This document shows positions 42,045-50,984 of a DNA stretch of 64,000 nucleotides, one piece after another. The first letter of the stretch is position 1, and each line of letters begins with the position of its first letter. The stretch comes from Eshraghiella sp045124255 (GTDB lineage Bacteria; Bacillota; Clostridia; Lachnospirales; Lachnospiraceae), in assembly GCA_045124255.1 (NCBI GenBank), contig JBGVLM010000019.1, forward strand, positions 1 through 64,000. Reading direction: 5' to 3'. The position numbers were made by a program, and so were the translations under genes. The notes under the pieces were generated by a model that did no database searches, was not told the origin of the DNA, and worked only from the letters and a program-made list of their open reading frames with translations.

Positions 42045-43682
42045 ATGAGTAAGGTGTATGTTGTAGGGCACAGAAATCCCGATACGGATTCGATTTGTTC
42101 TGCGATAGCGTATGCTAATCTGAAAAATAAGATGACCAAAACAGAGGACTATGTTCCGTACAGGGCAGGCCAGCTGAACGAAGAGACCAGATATGTTTTT
42201 AAGAAATGCGGAATTTCTCCGCTTCCGCTTTTACAGGATGTCAGAGCACAGGTAAGTGAGGTCGATATTCGTAAAACAGAAAGCGTTAAATCCACTATTT
42301 CCATTAAGAAAGCATGGAATATGATGCAGGACGAGGGCGTTGTTACACTTCCGATTGTTAAGAACCGCAAGATGGAGGGAATAATAACAATTACCGATAT
42401 TGCAAAATCATATATGGATGTTTACGATAACTGTCTTTTAAAATTATCGGGAACTACATATAAGCAGATTGCGGAAACTCTTGACGGCAAAATAGTATGC
42501 GGACATGATAAATCCGACACTGTAAGCGGTAAGGTTTTTACGGCAGTTGCAACTCCGGAGACAATGGAGGAGAATATTAAGCCGGGTGATTTGGTAATTC
42601 TCGGAAACCGTTATGAGGCACAGCTGTGTGCTATTGAGATGGGTGCAGGCTGCATTGTAATATGTGAGGACGCACCTGTTTCGCTTACAATTACAAAGAT
42701 GGCACAGGAGAACGGCTGTACAATCATCAGCTCTCCGCATGACGCATTTATTGTATCAAGACTTATCTATCAGAGTATTCCGATTGGTTATGTAATGAAG
42801 AGCGAAGGCATGGTATGCTTTAAGCTTGACGATTATATAGATGATATCAGAAAGGTTATGGCAGAGAAGAGGCACCGCGATTTCCCTGTTCTGGATAAGC
42901 ATAATAATTATGTCGGAATGATTTCCAGAAGAAGCCTCCTCGGCGCAGAGAAGAAAAAAATAATTCTGGTTGACCATAATGAGGCAAAACAGGCGGTTGC
43001 GGGAATTCAGGCTGCTGAGATACTTGAAATCGTTGACCACCACAGACTTGGCTCAATTGAAACAATATCACCGGTATTTTTCTTCAATCAGCCGGTTGGC
43101 TGTACATCCACAATTATATATGGAATGTATAAGGATTCAGGGATAGAGATTGATGAACAGACAGCACTGTTAATGTGTGCGGCAATTATTTCCGATACTT
43201 TGATGTTCCGTTCACCAACCTGTACTAAGAAGGATAAGGACGCTGCTAAGGCACTTGCCAAAATAGCAGGAATTAATATAGAAGAATTTGCACACGAAAT
43301 GTTTTTTGCAGGCAGCAATATCAGCGAAAAGACTGCAAAGGAGCTTTTTACCAGCGATTACAAAAAATTCTCAATGGGAGATGTTACATTTGGAATCGGT
43401 CAGGTTTCATGTATGGACAGTTCAGAACTTGCACAGGTTAAGAATAAGATTTTTGCTTATATGAAGGAGCAGTATGCTTCAATGGGCGTTGATATGCTTT
43501 TCTTCATGCTTACGGATATGATGCTTCCGGGAACCGAGCTTTTGTGCGTTGGTGACGGTGCAGAGGAGCTTGTGGAGAATGCCCTTGGAGTTCAGGGAAA
43601 TGACGGTTCATTCCTGCTTCCGGGAGTTGTATCGCGTAAGAAGCAGATTGTGCCTGAATTAATGATGGAAATTGCTCAATAG
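42045..43682 (+). CDS. Manganese-dependent inorganic pyrophosphatase with CBS-DRTGG-CBS insert
   Basis: A 545-residue family II (DHH) pyrophosphatase that hydrolyses PPi to phosphate. The DHH-domain motifs GHRNPDTDS (about 6-14) and VDHHRLGS (about 330) are visible, as is a DHHA2 domain at the C-terminus. Between the first DHH motif and the rest lies a regulatory insert of about 240 residues with two CBS domains and a DRTGG domain, known from clostridial CBS-PPases that respond to adenine nucleotides. The ATG at 42045 is spaced for AAGGAG; an earlier ATG at 42036 is too close. The flavin reductase gene follows after 12 bases. Confidence 0.92.
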   Translation: MSKVYVVGHRNPDTDSICSAIAYANLKNKMTKTEDYVPYRAGQLNEETRYVFKKCGISPLPLLQDVRAQVSEVDIRKTESVKSTISIKKAWNMMQDEGVVTLPIVKNRKMEGIITITDIAKSYMDVYDNCLLKLSGTTYKQIAETLDGKIVCGHDKSDTVSGKVFTAVATPETMEENIKPGDLVILGNRYEAQLCAIEMGAGCIVICEDAPVSLTITKMAQENGCTIISSPHDAFIVSRLIYQSIPIGYVMKSEGMVCFKLDDYIDDIRKVMAEKRHRDFPVLDKHNNYVGMISRRSLLGAEKKKIILVDHNEAKQAVAGIQAAEILEIVDHHRLGSIETISPVFFFNQPVGCTSTIIYGMYKDSGIEIDEQTALLMCAAIISDTLMFRSPTCTKKDKDAAKALAKIAGINIEEFAHEMFFAGSNISEKTAKELFTSDYKKFSMGDVTFGIGQVSCMDSSELAQVKNKIFAYMKEQYASMGVDMLFFMLTDMMLPGTELLCVGDGAEELVENALGVQGNDGSFLLPGVVSRKKQIVPELMMEIAQ

Positions 43683-43694
43683 GAGGACTTTAAT

Positions 43695-44258
43695 ATGGCT
43701 AAACAGAATTGGAAACCGGGAAATATGCTTTATCCCGTACCTGTAGTAATGGTAAGCTGCAACAGGGAAGGTGAAACACCTAATATTATTACAATTGCGT
43801 GGGCAGGAACTATCTGTTCAGACCCGGCAATGGTATCTATTTCTGTAAGAAAAGAGAGATATTCACATTCTATAATAGAAGAAACGGGCGAATTTGTCAT
43901 AAATCTTGTTACAAAGGAGCTTGTATATGCAACGGATTTCTGCGGAGTACGTTCCGGCAGGGAGGTTGACAAATTTAAGGAAATGGGACTTACCGCAATT
44001 CCTTCCGATAAGGTTAAAGCAGTTAAGATTGCAGAAAGTCCGGTAAATCTTGAATGCAGGGTTAAAGAGGTTAAACATCTAGGAACACATGATATGTTTA
44101 TTGCGGAAATTGTCAATGTAACCGTCGATGATAAATATATGGATGAAAAAGGTGCATTCCATCTCAATTCAGCAGAGCTTGTGGCATATTCCCATGGCGA
44201 GTATTTTGTTCTGGGTGAGAAAGTCGGTAAATTCGGCTATTCGGTTCAGAAAAAGTAG
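43695..44258 (+). CDS. Flavin reductase family protein (FMN-binding split barrel)
   Basis: A 187-residue protein of the flavin reductase-like / FMN-binding family. The pattern ITIAWAGTICSDPAMVSISVRKERYSH-type (shown in parts as WAGTICSDP and ISVRKERYS) is the FMN-binding core, and a later MFIAEIVNV strand completes the barrel. Such proteins in anaerobes use FMN to reduce acceptors or act as flavoredoxins. The exact partner is unknown. AGGAGG precedes the ATG, and the gene lies between the pyrophosphatase and the shikimate-kinase-like gene in a tight group. Confidence 0.88.
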   Translation: MAKQNWKPGNMLYPVPVVMVSCNREGETPNIITIAWAGTICSDPAMVSISVRKERYSHSIIEETGEFVINLVTKELVYATDFCGVRSGREVDKFKEMGLTAIPSDKVKAVKIAESPVNLECRVKEVKHLGTHDMFIAEIVNVTVDDKYMDEKGAFHLNSAELVAYSHGEYFVLGEKVGKFGYSVQKK

Positions 44259-44276
44259 GATTGGAGTTTTAATCTT

Positions 44277-44771
44277 ATGAAAAATAATATTGTTTTAATA
44301 GGAATGCCCGGCGTTGGAAAGAGCAGTGCCGGGGTTGTTCTTGCTAAGATACTGGGTTATGAATTCATTGATTCAGACCTGGTAATTCAGAAGCAGGAAA
44401 AAAGACTTCTTAAGGATATAATCGCCGAAGAGGGCAATGATGGTTTTCTTGAGATTGAGAACAGAATAAATGCTTCCCTTGATGTAACAAACTCTGTAAT
44501 TGCAACCGGCGGAAGCGTTATTTACGGCGAGGAGGCAATGAAGCACCTTGCAGAGATTGGCACAATTGTTTATCTTAGGGCTGAGTATGAGACAATTAAT
44601 TCGCGTCTGTCAAATCTGACGGGAAGAGGCGTTGCCATCAAAGAGGGACAGACTCTGTATGATTTATATATGGAAAGAACCGTGTTGTATGAGAAATATG
44701 CAGAGGTCATCATTGATTTGGATGGGCTGACGATAGAAGAAACAGTGAACAATTTGTCAAAAATGTTGTAA
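44277..44771 (+). CDS. Shikimate kinase-like P-loop kinase with altered substrate site
   Basis: A 164-residue small kinase of the AroK fold. Walker A is GMPGVGKSS (9-17), the DSD motif (32-34) and a glycine turn ATGGS (76-80, normally GGG) are present, and the lid arginine region (TGRGVAI) and late ERTVLYEKYA are family-like. However, the shikimate-anchoring arginine of the FRxxE motif is absent: the sequence is FLEIE (57-61). Without it, shikimate binding is doubtful, so it could act on another small hydroxyl compound. No other aromatic pathway gene is nearby. TTGGAG precedes the ATG. Confidence 0.75.
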   Translation: MKNNIVLIGMPGVGKSSAGVVLAKILGYEFIDSDLVIQKQEKRLLKDIIAEEGNDGFLEIENRINASLDVTNSVIATGGSVIYGEEAMKHLAEIGTIVYLRAEYETINSRLSNLTGRGVAIKEGQTLYDLYMERTVLYEKYAEVIIDLDGLTIEETVNNLSKML

Positions 44772-44818
44772 AGCCCTGCAAAATCTACAAAAAATTCACA
44801 AATTTATGTTAAAAAGGG

Positions 44819-44881
44819 TTTACAAAGTATATTTAATCTGTTACACTTTTAATTGTTACAAAAATGTTACAATTCGTAACA
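44819..44881 (+). promoter_or_regulatory. Promoter with WalR-like box upstream of the M23 endopeptidase
   Basis: A promoter TTTACA (44819-44824) / TACACT (44842-44847) with a 17-base spacer overlaps and is followed by three TGTTAC half-sites at 44839, 44854 and 44865. The last two form TGTTAC-AAAAA-TGTTAC, an exact match to the WalR (YycF) consensus TGTWAH-N5-TGTWAH. The last half-site also pairs with GTAACA at 44876-44881 as an inverted repeat. Confidence 0.6.
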
Positions 44882-44900
44882 AATTAATGTGGAGGTTATA

Positions 44901-46457
44901 ATGCATCGTTTGGGACGACAGAAGAAACTGTATATATCATACGTGAGAACAGCAATTATTGCGGTATTGTTTTTACTTGTTGCCATTCCTTTTGTTAAAA
45001 AGGTTGCAGACGGTGGCACAACATACACTCCGGATGACAGATATATGGTTGTTCTTAATGGACAGGAACTGGGTTATGTAAGTGATGCTTCGATTGCACA
45101 GTCAGCACTTACTGAAGCAAGAACTCAGATTAATGCCGCTAATGGTGTTACATTAGTGGAGACAGATATTAATGTATATAAGGAAGCTTCCTCAGGAGCA
45201 GTACTTTCAGAGGAATCCTTAACAGCGTCAATGTATTCGGCGCTGACTACCAATACAACCGTTAATTCTGCAGAGAACACAACAGCATACACGGTAAGAA
45301 TTGATGATTTTACCGTTACACTTGCCTCTAAGGAGGATGTTGTAGAGCTTTTCGAAGCAGTTAAGGACAGATACCTTGATTCAAATGAATTTACGGTAGA
45401 ACTTGTTGAAGATACGGATGGTTCATATAATTCATTGAAGACCAATCTGGTATCCGCAGACCTTGAGATTAATGAGGCAGCTAAGGTGCTTGCGTCAATG
45501 GAAGACAATGCGGCAGAGGCTGTTGAGAAAGAGAATATTGTATTAAAGGACGGAATCCTTTCCGTAGGATTTGCAGAGAGCGTTGAGATTATAGAGACCA
45601 AGGCAGACAGAGATAATATCATGTCTGTTGAGGAAGCTTATGAATTAGTTACTAAGGAACATGCAGAGAAGGAGATGTACACCATTAAACAGGGTGACAC
45701 ACTTTCAGCGATTGCCAAGCTCCATGAACTGACATTGGACGAGCTTTGTGCTCTTAACGGAATTGATGTCAGTGCAACAATCTATGTTGGAGATGAGCTT
45801 ATCGTTACGGTTCCGGCATCAGAGATTACGGTAGTGGTTGTAGAAGAAGCTTCTTATGATGAGAACTATGACGCACCAATCCAGTACGTTGACAATAACA
45901 GCTTATATATCGGTACTGAGAATGTTATTCAGAACGGTGTAAGCGGAACAAGAGGTGTTGTAGCACTTATTTCTTATGTTAACGGAGTGGAATCTGAGAG
46001 AGAGATTATCAGCCAGACAGTCTATACAGAGGCTGTTCCGACAATTATTGAGAGAGGAACACTTACTCCTCCGACATATATTAAGCCGGTTAACTGCAAT
46101 TTGATTACTTCACCGTTCGGATATCGTATACATCCTATAACAGGAGTATGGTCACTCCACACAGGTGTTGACTACGGTGTAACAACAGGAACTCCTGTAA
46201 GAGCGTCATCAAGCGGTACTGTTGTAAGAGCTGCATGGTATGGTGGTTACGGCTACTGTGTTGATATCAAGCATTCGGACGGAAGTCTTACCAGATACGG
46301 ACACTTAAGCAGCTTTGCAGTAAGCTATGGACAGACTGTAAGACAGGGACAGGTTGTTGCTTATTCGGGCAATACAGGAAACAGTAATGGACCGCATTTA
46401 CATTTTGAACTTTATCTCAGAGGAACATTGGTAAATCCTGTAGATTATGTAAAATAA
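44901..46457 (+). CDS. M23 endopeptidase with LysM and G5 domains
   Basis: A 518-residue membrane-anchored or secreted cell-wall hydrolase. One hydrophobic segment near the N-terminus (about 16-35) serves as anchor or signal. A LysM domain (YTIKQGDTLSAIAKLHELT, about 259-302) binds peptidoglycan, a G5-type domain follows (about 310-390), and the C-terminal M23 domain has the zinc-ligand motifs HTGVDYG and HLHFELY. It cuts peptide cross-links in peptidoglycan. GGAGG at 44891-44895 selects the ATG at 44901. The upstream WalR-like box fits regulation by the essential WalKR system. Confidence 0.93.
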   Translation: MHRLGRQKKLYISYVRTAIIAVLFLLVAIPFVKKVADGGTTYTPDDRYMVVLNGQELGYVSDASIAQSALTEARTQINAANGVTLVETDINVYKEASSGAVLSEESLTASMYSALTTNTTVNSAENTTAYTVRIDDFTVTLASKEDVVELFEAVKDRYLDSNEFTVELVEDTDGSYNSLKTNLVSADLEINEAAKVLASMEDNAAEAVEKENIVLKDGILSVGFAESVEIIETKADRDNIMSVEEAYELVTKEHAEKEMYTIKQGDTLSAIAKLHELTLDELCALNGIDVSATIYVGDELIVTVPASEITVVVVEEASYDENYDAPIQYVDNNSLYIGTENVIQNGVSGTRGVVALISYVNGVESEREIISQTVYTEAVPTIIERGTLTPPTYIKPVNCNLITSPFGYRIHPITGVWSLHTGVDYGVTTGTPVRASSSGTVVRAAWYGGYGYCVDIKHSDGSLTRYGHLSSFAVSYGQTVRQGQVVAYSGNTGNSNGPHLHFELYLRGTLVNPVDYVK

Positions 46458-46465
46458 TAATTTTT

Positions 46466-46496
46466 GAAGCTGTTCGTATGGACAGCTTCTTTTTAT
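46466..46496 (+). terminator. Intrinsic terminator after the M23 gene
   Basis: GAAGCTGT (46466-46473) pairs with ACAGCTTC (46482-46489), followed by TTTTTATT. Confidence 0.85.
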
Positions 46497-46542
46497 TTAC
46501 CGGGAAAATTCCTGCTAAACAAAAAATTATAAATATTGGTAG

Positions 46543-46570
46543 TTTACAAACAATGTTTTTATGATATAAT
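46543..46570 (+). promoter_or_regulatory. murA promoter
   Basis: TTTACA (46543-46548) and TATAAT (46565-46570) are separated by 16 bases. Confidence 0.6.
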
Positions 46571-46653
46571 ACATTTGCGTGTCTAATGACGCGTTTATTT
46601 GCCATGTAATAAAGTGTTTGCATGATTTTAGTTCAGATTATTGAGGTGCTATG

Positions 46654-47949
46654 ATGGAACAGTACGTAATCAGAGGCGGTAACAGATTAAGCGGAGAGGT
46701 TGAAATTGGCGGTGCTAAGAATGCTGCATTGGCAATTCTTGCGGCAGCTGTTATGGCAGATGAGGCAGTTACAATAGAGAATGTACCGGATGTAAGAGAC
46801 ACAAGAATTGTACTTGAAGCAATAGAATACATTGGGGCAATTGTTGAGAGAATAGATAAACATACATTTCGCATAAATGGTAGTACGATATACTCTACCA
46901 GTGTTGATATTGAATTTATTAAAAAAATAAGAGCGTCATATTATTTACTCGGGGCACTGCTCGGTAAGCTTGGCAAGGCAGAGGTTGCACTTCCGGGAGG
47001 ATGTAATATCGGAAGCAGACCTGTTGACCTCCATATCAAGGGCTTTAGGGCTTTGGGTGCACAGGTTGAGATTGAACATGGCATGATTTGTGCCAATGCC
47101 GATTCATTGAAGGGTAATCACATTTACCTTGATATGGTTTCCGTTGGAGCAACAATTAATATCATGCTTGCCGCATGCCTTGCACAGGGTAATACGACAA
47201 TTGAGAATGCTGCAAAGGAGCCACATGTTGTAGACGTTGCCAACTGTCTTAACTGCATGGGTGCAAATATTAAAGGTGCAGGAACTGATGTAATCAGAAT
47301 CAAGGGCGTGGAGAAGCTTCATGGAACGACTTATTCGATTATTCCTGACCAGATTGAAGCAGGTACATTTATGCTTGCAGCTGCAGCAACATCGGGAGAT
47401 GTGCTGATTAAGAATGTTATTCCTAAGCATTTGGAGGCTATTACGGCAAAATTAGTAGAGGTAGGCTGTGAGGTAGAGGAATTTGATGAGGCAGTAAGAG
47501 TAATCGGACATGGGAATCTTAGCCATACCAATATTAAGACTCTTCCTTATCCGGGATTTCCGACTGACATGCAGCCACAGATAGCTGTTCTTCTGTCAAA
47601 ATGTAATGGAACGAGTATTGTTACCGAAAGTATTTGGGAGAACCGTTTCAAATATGTTGATGAGCTTTCAAGAATGGGCTGTAAGATTAAAGTTGAAGGA
47701 AATACGGCCATAATAACGGGCGTTGAGCGTACGACCGGAGCAGAGGTAACGGCACCTGATTTAAGAGCCGGAGCTGCGTTGGTTATTGCTGCACTTGTTG
47801 CTGACGGAGTGACCTCTGTTGACGATATTAAATATATTGAAAGAGGTTATGAGGATTTTGACAGAAAGCTTCGTGCTCTTGGTGCGGATATAGCAAAGGT
47901 TGAGTGTGAGAAGGATCTAAGACAATTTGAGTTTAAGGTAGTCGGTTAA
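46654..47949 (+). CDS. murA: UDP-N-acetylglucosamine 1-carboxyvinyltransferase
   Basis: A 431-residue EPSP-synthase-fold enzyme catalysing the first committed step of peptidoglycan synthesis, transfer of enolpyruvate from PEP to UDP-GlcNAc. The active-site cysteine is C117 in LPGGCNIGSRPVD, so it should be fosfomycin-sensitive. Opening GGNRLSGEVEIGGAKNAAL and closing IERGYEDFDRKLRALGA motifs are typical. Two ATG codons stand in tandem (46651, 46654); the second is better spaced from GAGGTG. It is a single gene with its own promoter and a terminator. Confidence 0.95.
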   Translation: MEQYVIRGGNRLSGEVEIGGAKNAALAILAAAVMADEAVTIENVPDVRDTRIVLEAIEYIGAIVERIDKHTFRINGSTIYSTSVDIEFIKKIRASYYLLGALLGKLGKAEVALPGGCNIGSRPVDLHIKGFRALGAQVEIEHGMICANADSLKGNHIYLDMVSVGATINIMLAACLAQGNTTIENAAKEPHVVDVANCLNCMGANIKGAGTDVIRIKGVEKLHGTTYSIIPDQIEAGTFMLAAAATSGDVLIKNVIPKHLEAITAKLVEVGCEVEEFDEAVRVIGHGNLSHTNIKTLPYPGFPTDMQPQIAVLLSKCNGTSIVTESIWENRFKYVDELSRMGCKIKVEGNTAIITGVERTTGAEVTAPDLRAGAALVIAALVADGVTSVDDIKYIERGYEDFDRKLRALGADIAKVECEKDLRQFEFKVVG

Positions 47950-47993
47950 TTTTCATACAGCTTAGAGATTTAGAACAGTGTTCTTATAAAAAA

Positions 47994-48030
47994 CAAGCCG
48001 GACATTTCATTATGAAGTGTCCGGCTTTAT
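47994..48030. terminator. Bidirectional terminator between murA and HD-GYP gene
   Basis: AAGCCGGACA pairs with TGTCCGGCTT, with A-rich and T-rich flanks on the two sides, suited to the convergent genes. Confidence 0.85.
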
Positions 48031-48052
48031 GTATCGGTATAAAAAAGTCCGA

Positions 48053-49138
48053 TTATAAAACATCTGTTATTTTTAAATTAGATGCCCTTGATAAATCCAC
48101 GAAGGAAGAACCAACCTTAACAATAGGCTTGTAAAGACAGATTTTGTTGATAAGAACGATTTCGCCCTCTCTGCCGTCGGATAATCTGACCTTGCTGTTA
48201 ACGTATGAGGAAACAATGTTCTCAAGGAAGGTCATTATGTATTGCGGGTCATATTTATATAAGCCTTCTGAATCAAAAAGCTGGATTACGTCAAAAGGAC
48301 AGAAGCTCTTTCGGTATGCTCTGGCTGATGTCATGGCGTCATATACGTCCGCTATGGCGATTATCTTGGCGAATGGAGAGATTCGGTCGCTCTTAATTTT
48401 AAAAGGATAGCCTGAGCCGTCACAGCGCTCATGGTGAAGCAGGCAGGCTTCTTTAACCCTGATATCCAAATCCATATCCTTGATATATTCATAGCCTCTT
48501 ACGACATGACTCTTAACAAGCTCGTATTCTTCATTGGTAAGCTTTCCCTTCTTATTAAGAACCTCGGTTGGAATTGCCAGTTTGCCGATGTCATGCAGAA
48601 TACCTGCGATTGCCAGCTGGTTCAAGTCCTCCTGGGATACCCCGAGCCATTTACCGAGAACCTGTGCAATTAGTGCAACCTTCAGACAATGGTGATAGGT
48701 CTGTTCATCATTAGTCTCGATATTATGAAGCATGTCAAGCATCTGCATTGAGTTGCTGCAGGTGCCTGTAAGGCTGTTAACTGCATTAACAATTGCATCC
48801 GTATCCGCATCCGCGTGAGAGATTGCAACGGAATCAAGGATGTTTTTCGTTGTATCCATTGTCTTATTGTAATCCTCGGAAAAAAGTTTGAATTCCTCTG
48901 TCTCCTTAATTGCGGAAGAACCGGTTGCTTCCATAATAATCTCTTCAACATCCTGAATAACCTCAATTGAAGTGTCAATCGGAACCTCAAGGACTGCAAA
49001 ATGCTCCAGTTTGCTGATTGAATCATTGTTAAGGGCAGTGCCCTTGCTTAAAATAAGTCTGCCTTTTGAATCAAAAACATCCTCGCATACAACCATGCCG
49101 GGCTCTAACTCAAAAGAGAATAAGATTTCTTTAGCCAT
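48053..49138 (-). CDS. HD-GYP domain protein, probable cyclic-di-GMP phosphodiesterase
   Basis: A 361-residue cytoplasmic protein. The HD-GYP domain (about 140-330) has the HD pair in ILHDIGKLAIP (H182, D183) and the canonical HHERCDGSGYP (235-245), so it should degrade cyclic di-GMP. The N-terminal 130 residues form a less conserved domain, with no membrane segment or receiver domain. The start at 49138 is preceded on the minus strand by GGGGGTC. It is transcribed alone from a consensus promoter. Its targets cannot be told from the sequence. Confidence 0.92.
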   Translation of the reverse strand: MAKEILFSFELEPGMVVCEDVFDSKGRLILSKGTALNNDSISKLEHFAVLEVPIDTSIEVIQDVEEIIMEATGSSAIKETEEFKLFSEDYNKTMDTTKNILDSVAISHADADTDAIVNAVNSLTGTCSNSMQMLDMLHNIETNDEQTYHHCLKVALIAQVLGKWLGVSQEDLNQLAIAGILHDIGKLAIPTEVLNKKGKLTNEEYELVKSHVVRGYEYIKDMDLDIRVKEACLLHHERCDGSGYPFKIKSDRISPFAKIIAIADVYDAMTSARAYRKSFCPFDVIQLFDSEGLYKYDPQYIMTFLENIVSSYVNSKVRLSDGREGEIVLINKICLYKPIVKVGSSFVDLSRASNLKITDVL

Positions 49139-49182
49139 AATGACCCCCAAAAAAAATTTTTGAAATAAAATACCTTAATTTG

Positions 49183-49211
49183 ATTATAAAAAAAATATAG
49201 TGCCGTGTCAA
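49183..49211 (-). promoter_or_regulatory. Consensus promoter of the HD-GYP gene
   Basis: On the minus strand TTGACA (49211-49206) and TATAAT (49188-49183) are both perfect and have a 17-base spacer. Confidence 0.85.
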
Positions 49212-49245
49212 TTAAAGCTCAAATAAAAAATAGAAGATATTTGTA

Positions 49246-49275
49246 TTGACAAATAAAGACAAAATACATTATTAT
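49246..49275 (+). promoter_or_regulatory. Promoter of the pot operon
   Basis: TTGACA (49246-49251) and TATTAT (49270-49275) are separated by 18 bases, about 180 bases before potA, leaving a long leader. Confidence 0.65.
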
Positions 49276-49302
49276 CCTATTAAACGATAAGCAAAGGAAC
49301 GA

Positions 49303-49357
49303 AAGACAGAGAAAGTCAGGGAACGAAAATGCGACCTGCCTCTTCTGTCTTTTTTTA
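49303..49357 (+). terminator. Attenuator-like terminator in the pot leader
   Basis: AGACAGA pairs with TCTGTCT and AGG with CCT further inside; seven T residues follow. GGAACG at 49296 and 49320 can pair with CGTTCC at 49381-49386 downstream of the hairpin, so an alternative fold is possible. The region could be an unrecognised riboswitch or attenuator controlling polyamine uptake. Confidence 0.6.
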
Positions 49358-49421
49358 ATGTATAGGATTTCCTTATATTACGTTCCGAGAGGGCTTGACT
49401 GTTAATATTTCTGGAGAGGAG

Positions 49422-49448
49422 ATGTGCAGCATTGACAGTGCTGCATAA
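49422..49448 (+). CDS. Possible 8-codon leader ORF before potA
   Basis: ATG at 49422 follows TGGAGAGGAG and is read as MCSIDSAA, then TAA, 7 bases before the potA ATG. The same region forms a hairpin GCAGCA/TGCTGC (49426-49431 and 49438-49443) whose loop holds a TTG that could be an alternative potA start. Confidence 0.3.
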   Translation: MCSIDSAA

Positions 49449-49455
49449 AAGTGCC

Positions 49456-50970
49456 ATGGACAATAATATTTCTACGAACATTATTGAACTTAAGAACATT
49501 AAAAAATGTTTCGATGACAATTTTGTAGCAGTTGAGGACTTTAATCTGGAGGTTAAGAAGGGTGAGTTTGTTACCTTCCTCGGACCGTCAGGTTGCGGCA
49601 AGACCACCACGCTGCGAATGATTGCCGGATTTGATATCCCGTCAGAGGGTCAGATTCTTCTGAATGGCAAGGATATCAGTAAACTTCCGCCTAATAAAAG
49701 ACCTATTAACACAGTGTTTCAAAGATATGCTTTATTTCCGCATTTAAACATTTTTGAAAATGTAGCATTCGGACTTAAGCTGAAAACAATAGACGTAACA
49801 TATAAGAATGAAGCGGGTGACACAATTGTTACCAAGAGAAAACTGACAAAGAAAGAGATTAAGGAAAAGGTTCGCCATGCTTTGGAAGTAGTTGACCTTG
49901 AGGGTTTTGAGAAGCGAAGCGTTTCCACACTTTCAGGCGGGCAGCAGCAGCGAATTGCCATTGCAAGAGCTATTGTCAATGAACCTGAAATTCTTCTTCT
50001 GGATGAGCCTTTGGGCGCACTGGACCTTAAAATGCGCAAGGAAATGCAGCTTGAGTTAAAGTCAATGCACAGGGAGCTTGGAATTACTTTTATATATGTA
50101 ACACATGACCAGGAGGAAGCGCTTACGATGTCCGACAAAATAGTTGTAATGTCGGATGGTATGATTCAGCAGATTGGAACTCCTGAAGAGATTTATAATG
50201 AGCCGAAAAACGTCTTTGTTGCGGACTTTATCGGAGACAGCAATATTTTTAACGGCAAGGTAACGGGGCATAAGAAGGTAAAATTCTGCGGAGCGGAGTT
50301 TGAATGTGTGGATGATATGCCAATCGGAAGCCCTGTTGACGTTGTTATAAGACCCGAGGATGTTATTATGACACCTCCTTCTGAAGGAACAATAACGGGT
50401 AAGGTTACATCCGTTATTTTTAAAGGAATGCACTATGAGATTATAGTTGAATCAGGGGATAACGAAATTGTAATTCAGAGTACCAAGAACGCAGTAGTTG
50501 GTTCAACAATCGGTATGTGCCTTGAACCTGACGGTATTCATGTAATTGAGGCTGAGACCAACCACAATATCTTTGATGGTGTTATCACAAAGAATAATAC
50601 TGTTCAGTTTGCTGACGGAGAATTTGAATGTGATTTAACACAGCTTTATCCTGATTCGCGTATGGACGAAGAGGGAATACTTTATAATGCTGACGGCGAG
50701 GAAATGGATGTTGCCGGAACAGAGGTAGAGGTACGTGTATCTACTGCCGATGTTGCGATGAGTGATGATGTTGATGCGGGCGGAACCTGCGGCCATATTA
50801 TTTCGCTTATCTATAAGGGTGACCATTATCACTATATTGTCCGTACCAAGAATGAAGAGGATATTCATCTCCATGATGAATTCCTGTGGAACGAACAGGA
50901 TTATGTCAGCATAATCATTCCGAAAGAGAGTATTAAGCTTACCCTTAAACCTGAGAAAACAGAAGAATGA
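49456..50970 (+). CDS. potA: Spermidine/putrescine ABC transporter ATP-binding protein
   Basis: A 504-residue ABC ATPase that drives polyamine import. Walker A is GPSGCGKTT, the signature is LSGGQQQRIAIARA, Walker B is ILLLDEPLGALD and the H-loop is VTHDQEEAL. It is longer than normal PotA (about 350-380 residues): the C-terminal TOBE region is present twice, with SNIFNGKVTGHKKVKF and HNIFDGVITKNNTVQF as the two starts. The ATG at 49456 fits the family N-terminus but has no close ribosome binding site; a TTG at 49432 in frame has AGGAG 10 bases upstream. The genes potB, potC and potD follow directly. Confidence 0.92.
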   Translation: MDNNISTNIIELKNIKKCFDDNFVAVEDFNLEVKKGEFVTFLGPSGCGKTTTLRMIAGFDIPSEGQILLNGKDISKLPPNKRPINTVFQRYALFPHLNIFENVAFGLKLKTIDVTYKNEAGDTIVTKRKLTKKEIKEKVRHALEVVDLEGFEKRSVSTLSGGQQQRIAIARAIVNEPEILLLDEPLGALDLKMRKEMQLELKSMHRELGITFIYVTHDQEEALTMSDKIVVMSDGMIQQIGTPEEIYNEPKNVFVADFIGDSNIFNGKVTGHKKVKFCGAEFECVDDMPIGSPVDVVIRPEDVIMTPPSEGTITGKVTSVIFKGMHYEIIVESGDNEIVIQSTKNAVVGSTIGMCLEPDGIHVIEAETNHNIFDGVITKNNTVQFADGEFECDLTQLYPDSRMDEEGILYNADGEEMDVAGTEVEVRVSTADVAMSDDVDAGGTCGHIISLIYKGDHYHYIVRTKNEEDIHLHDEFLWNEQDYVSIIIPKESIKLTLKPEKTEE

Positions 50971-50984
50971 AAGGAGATTCCTGT

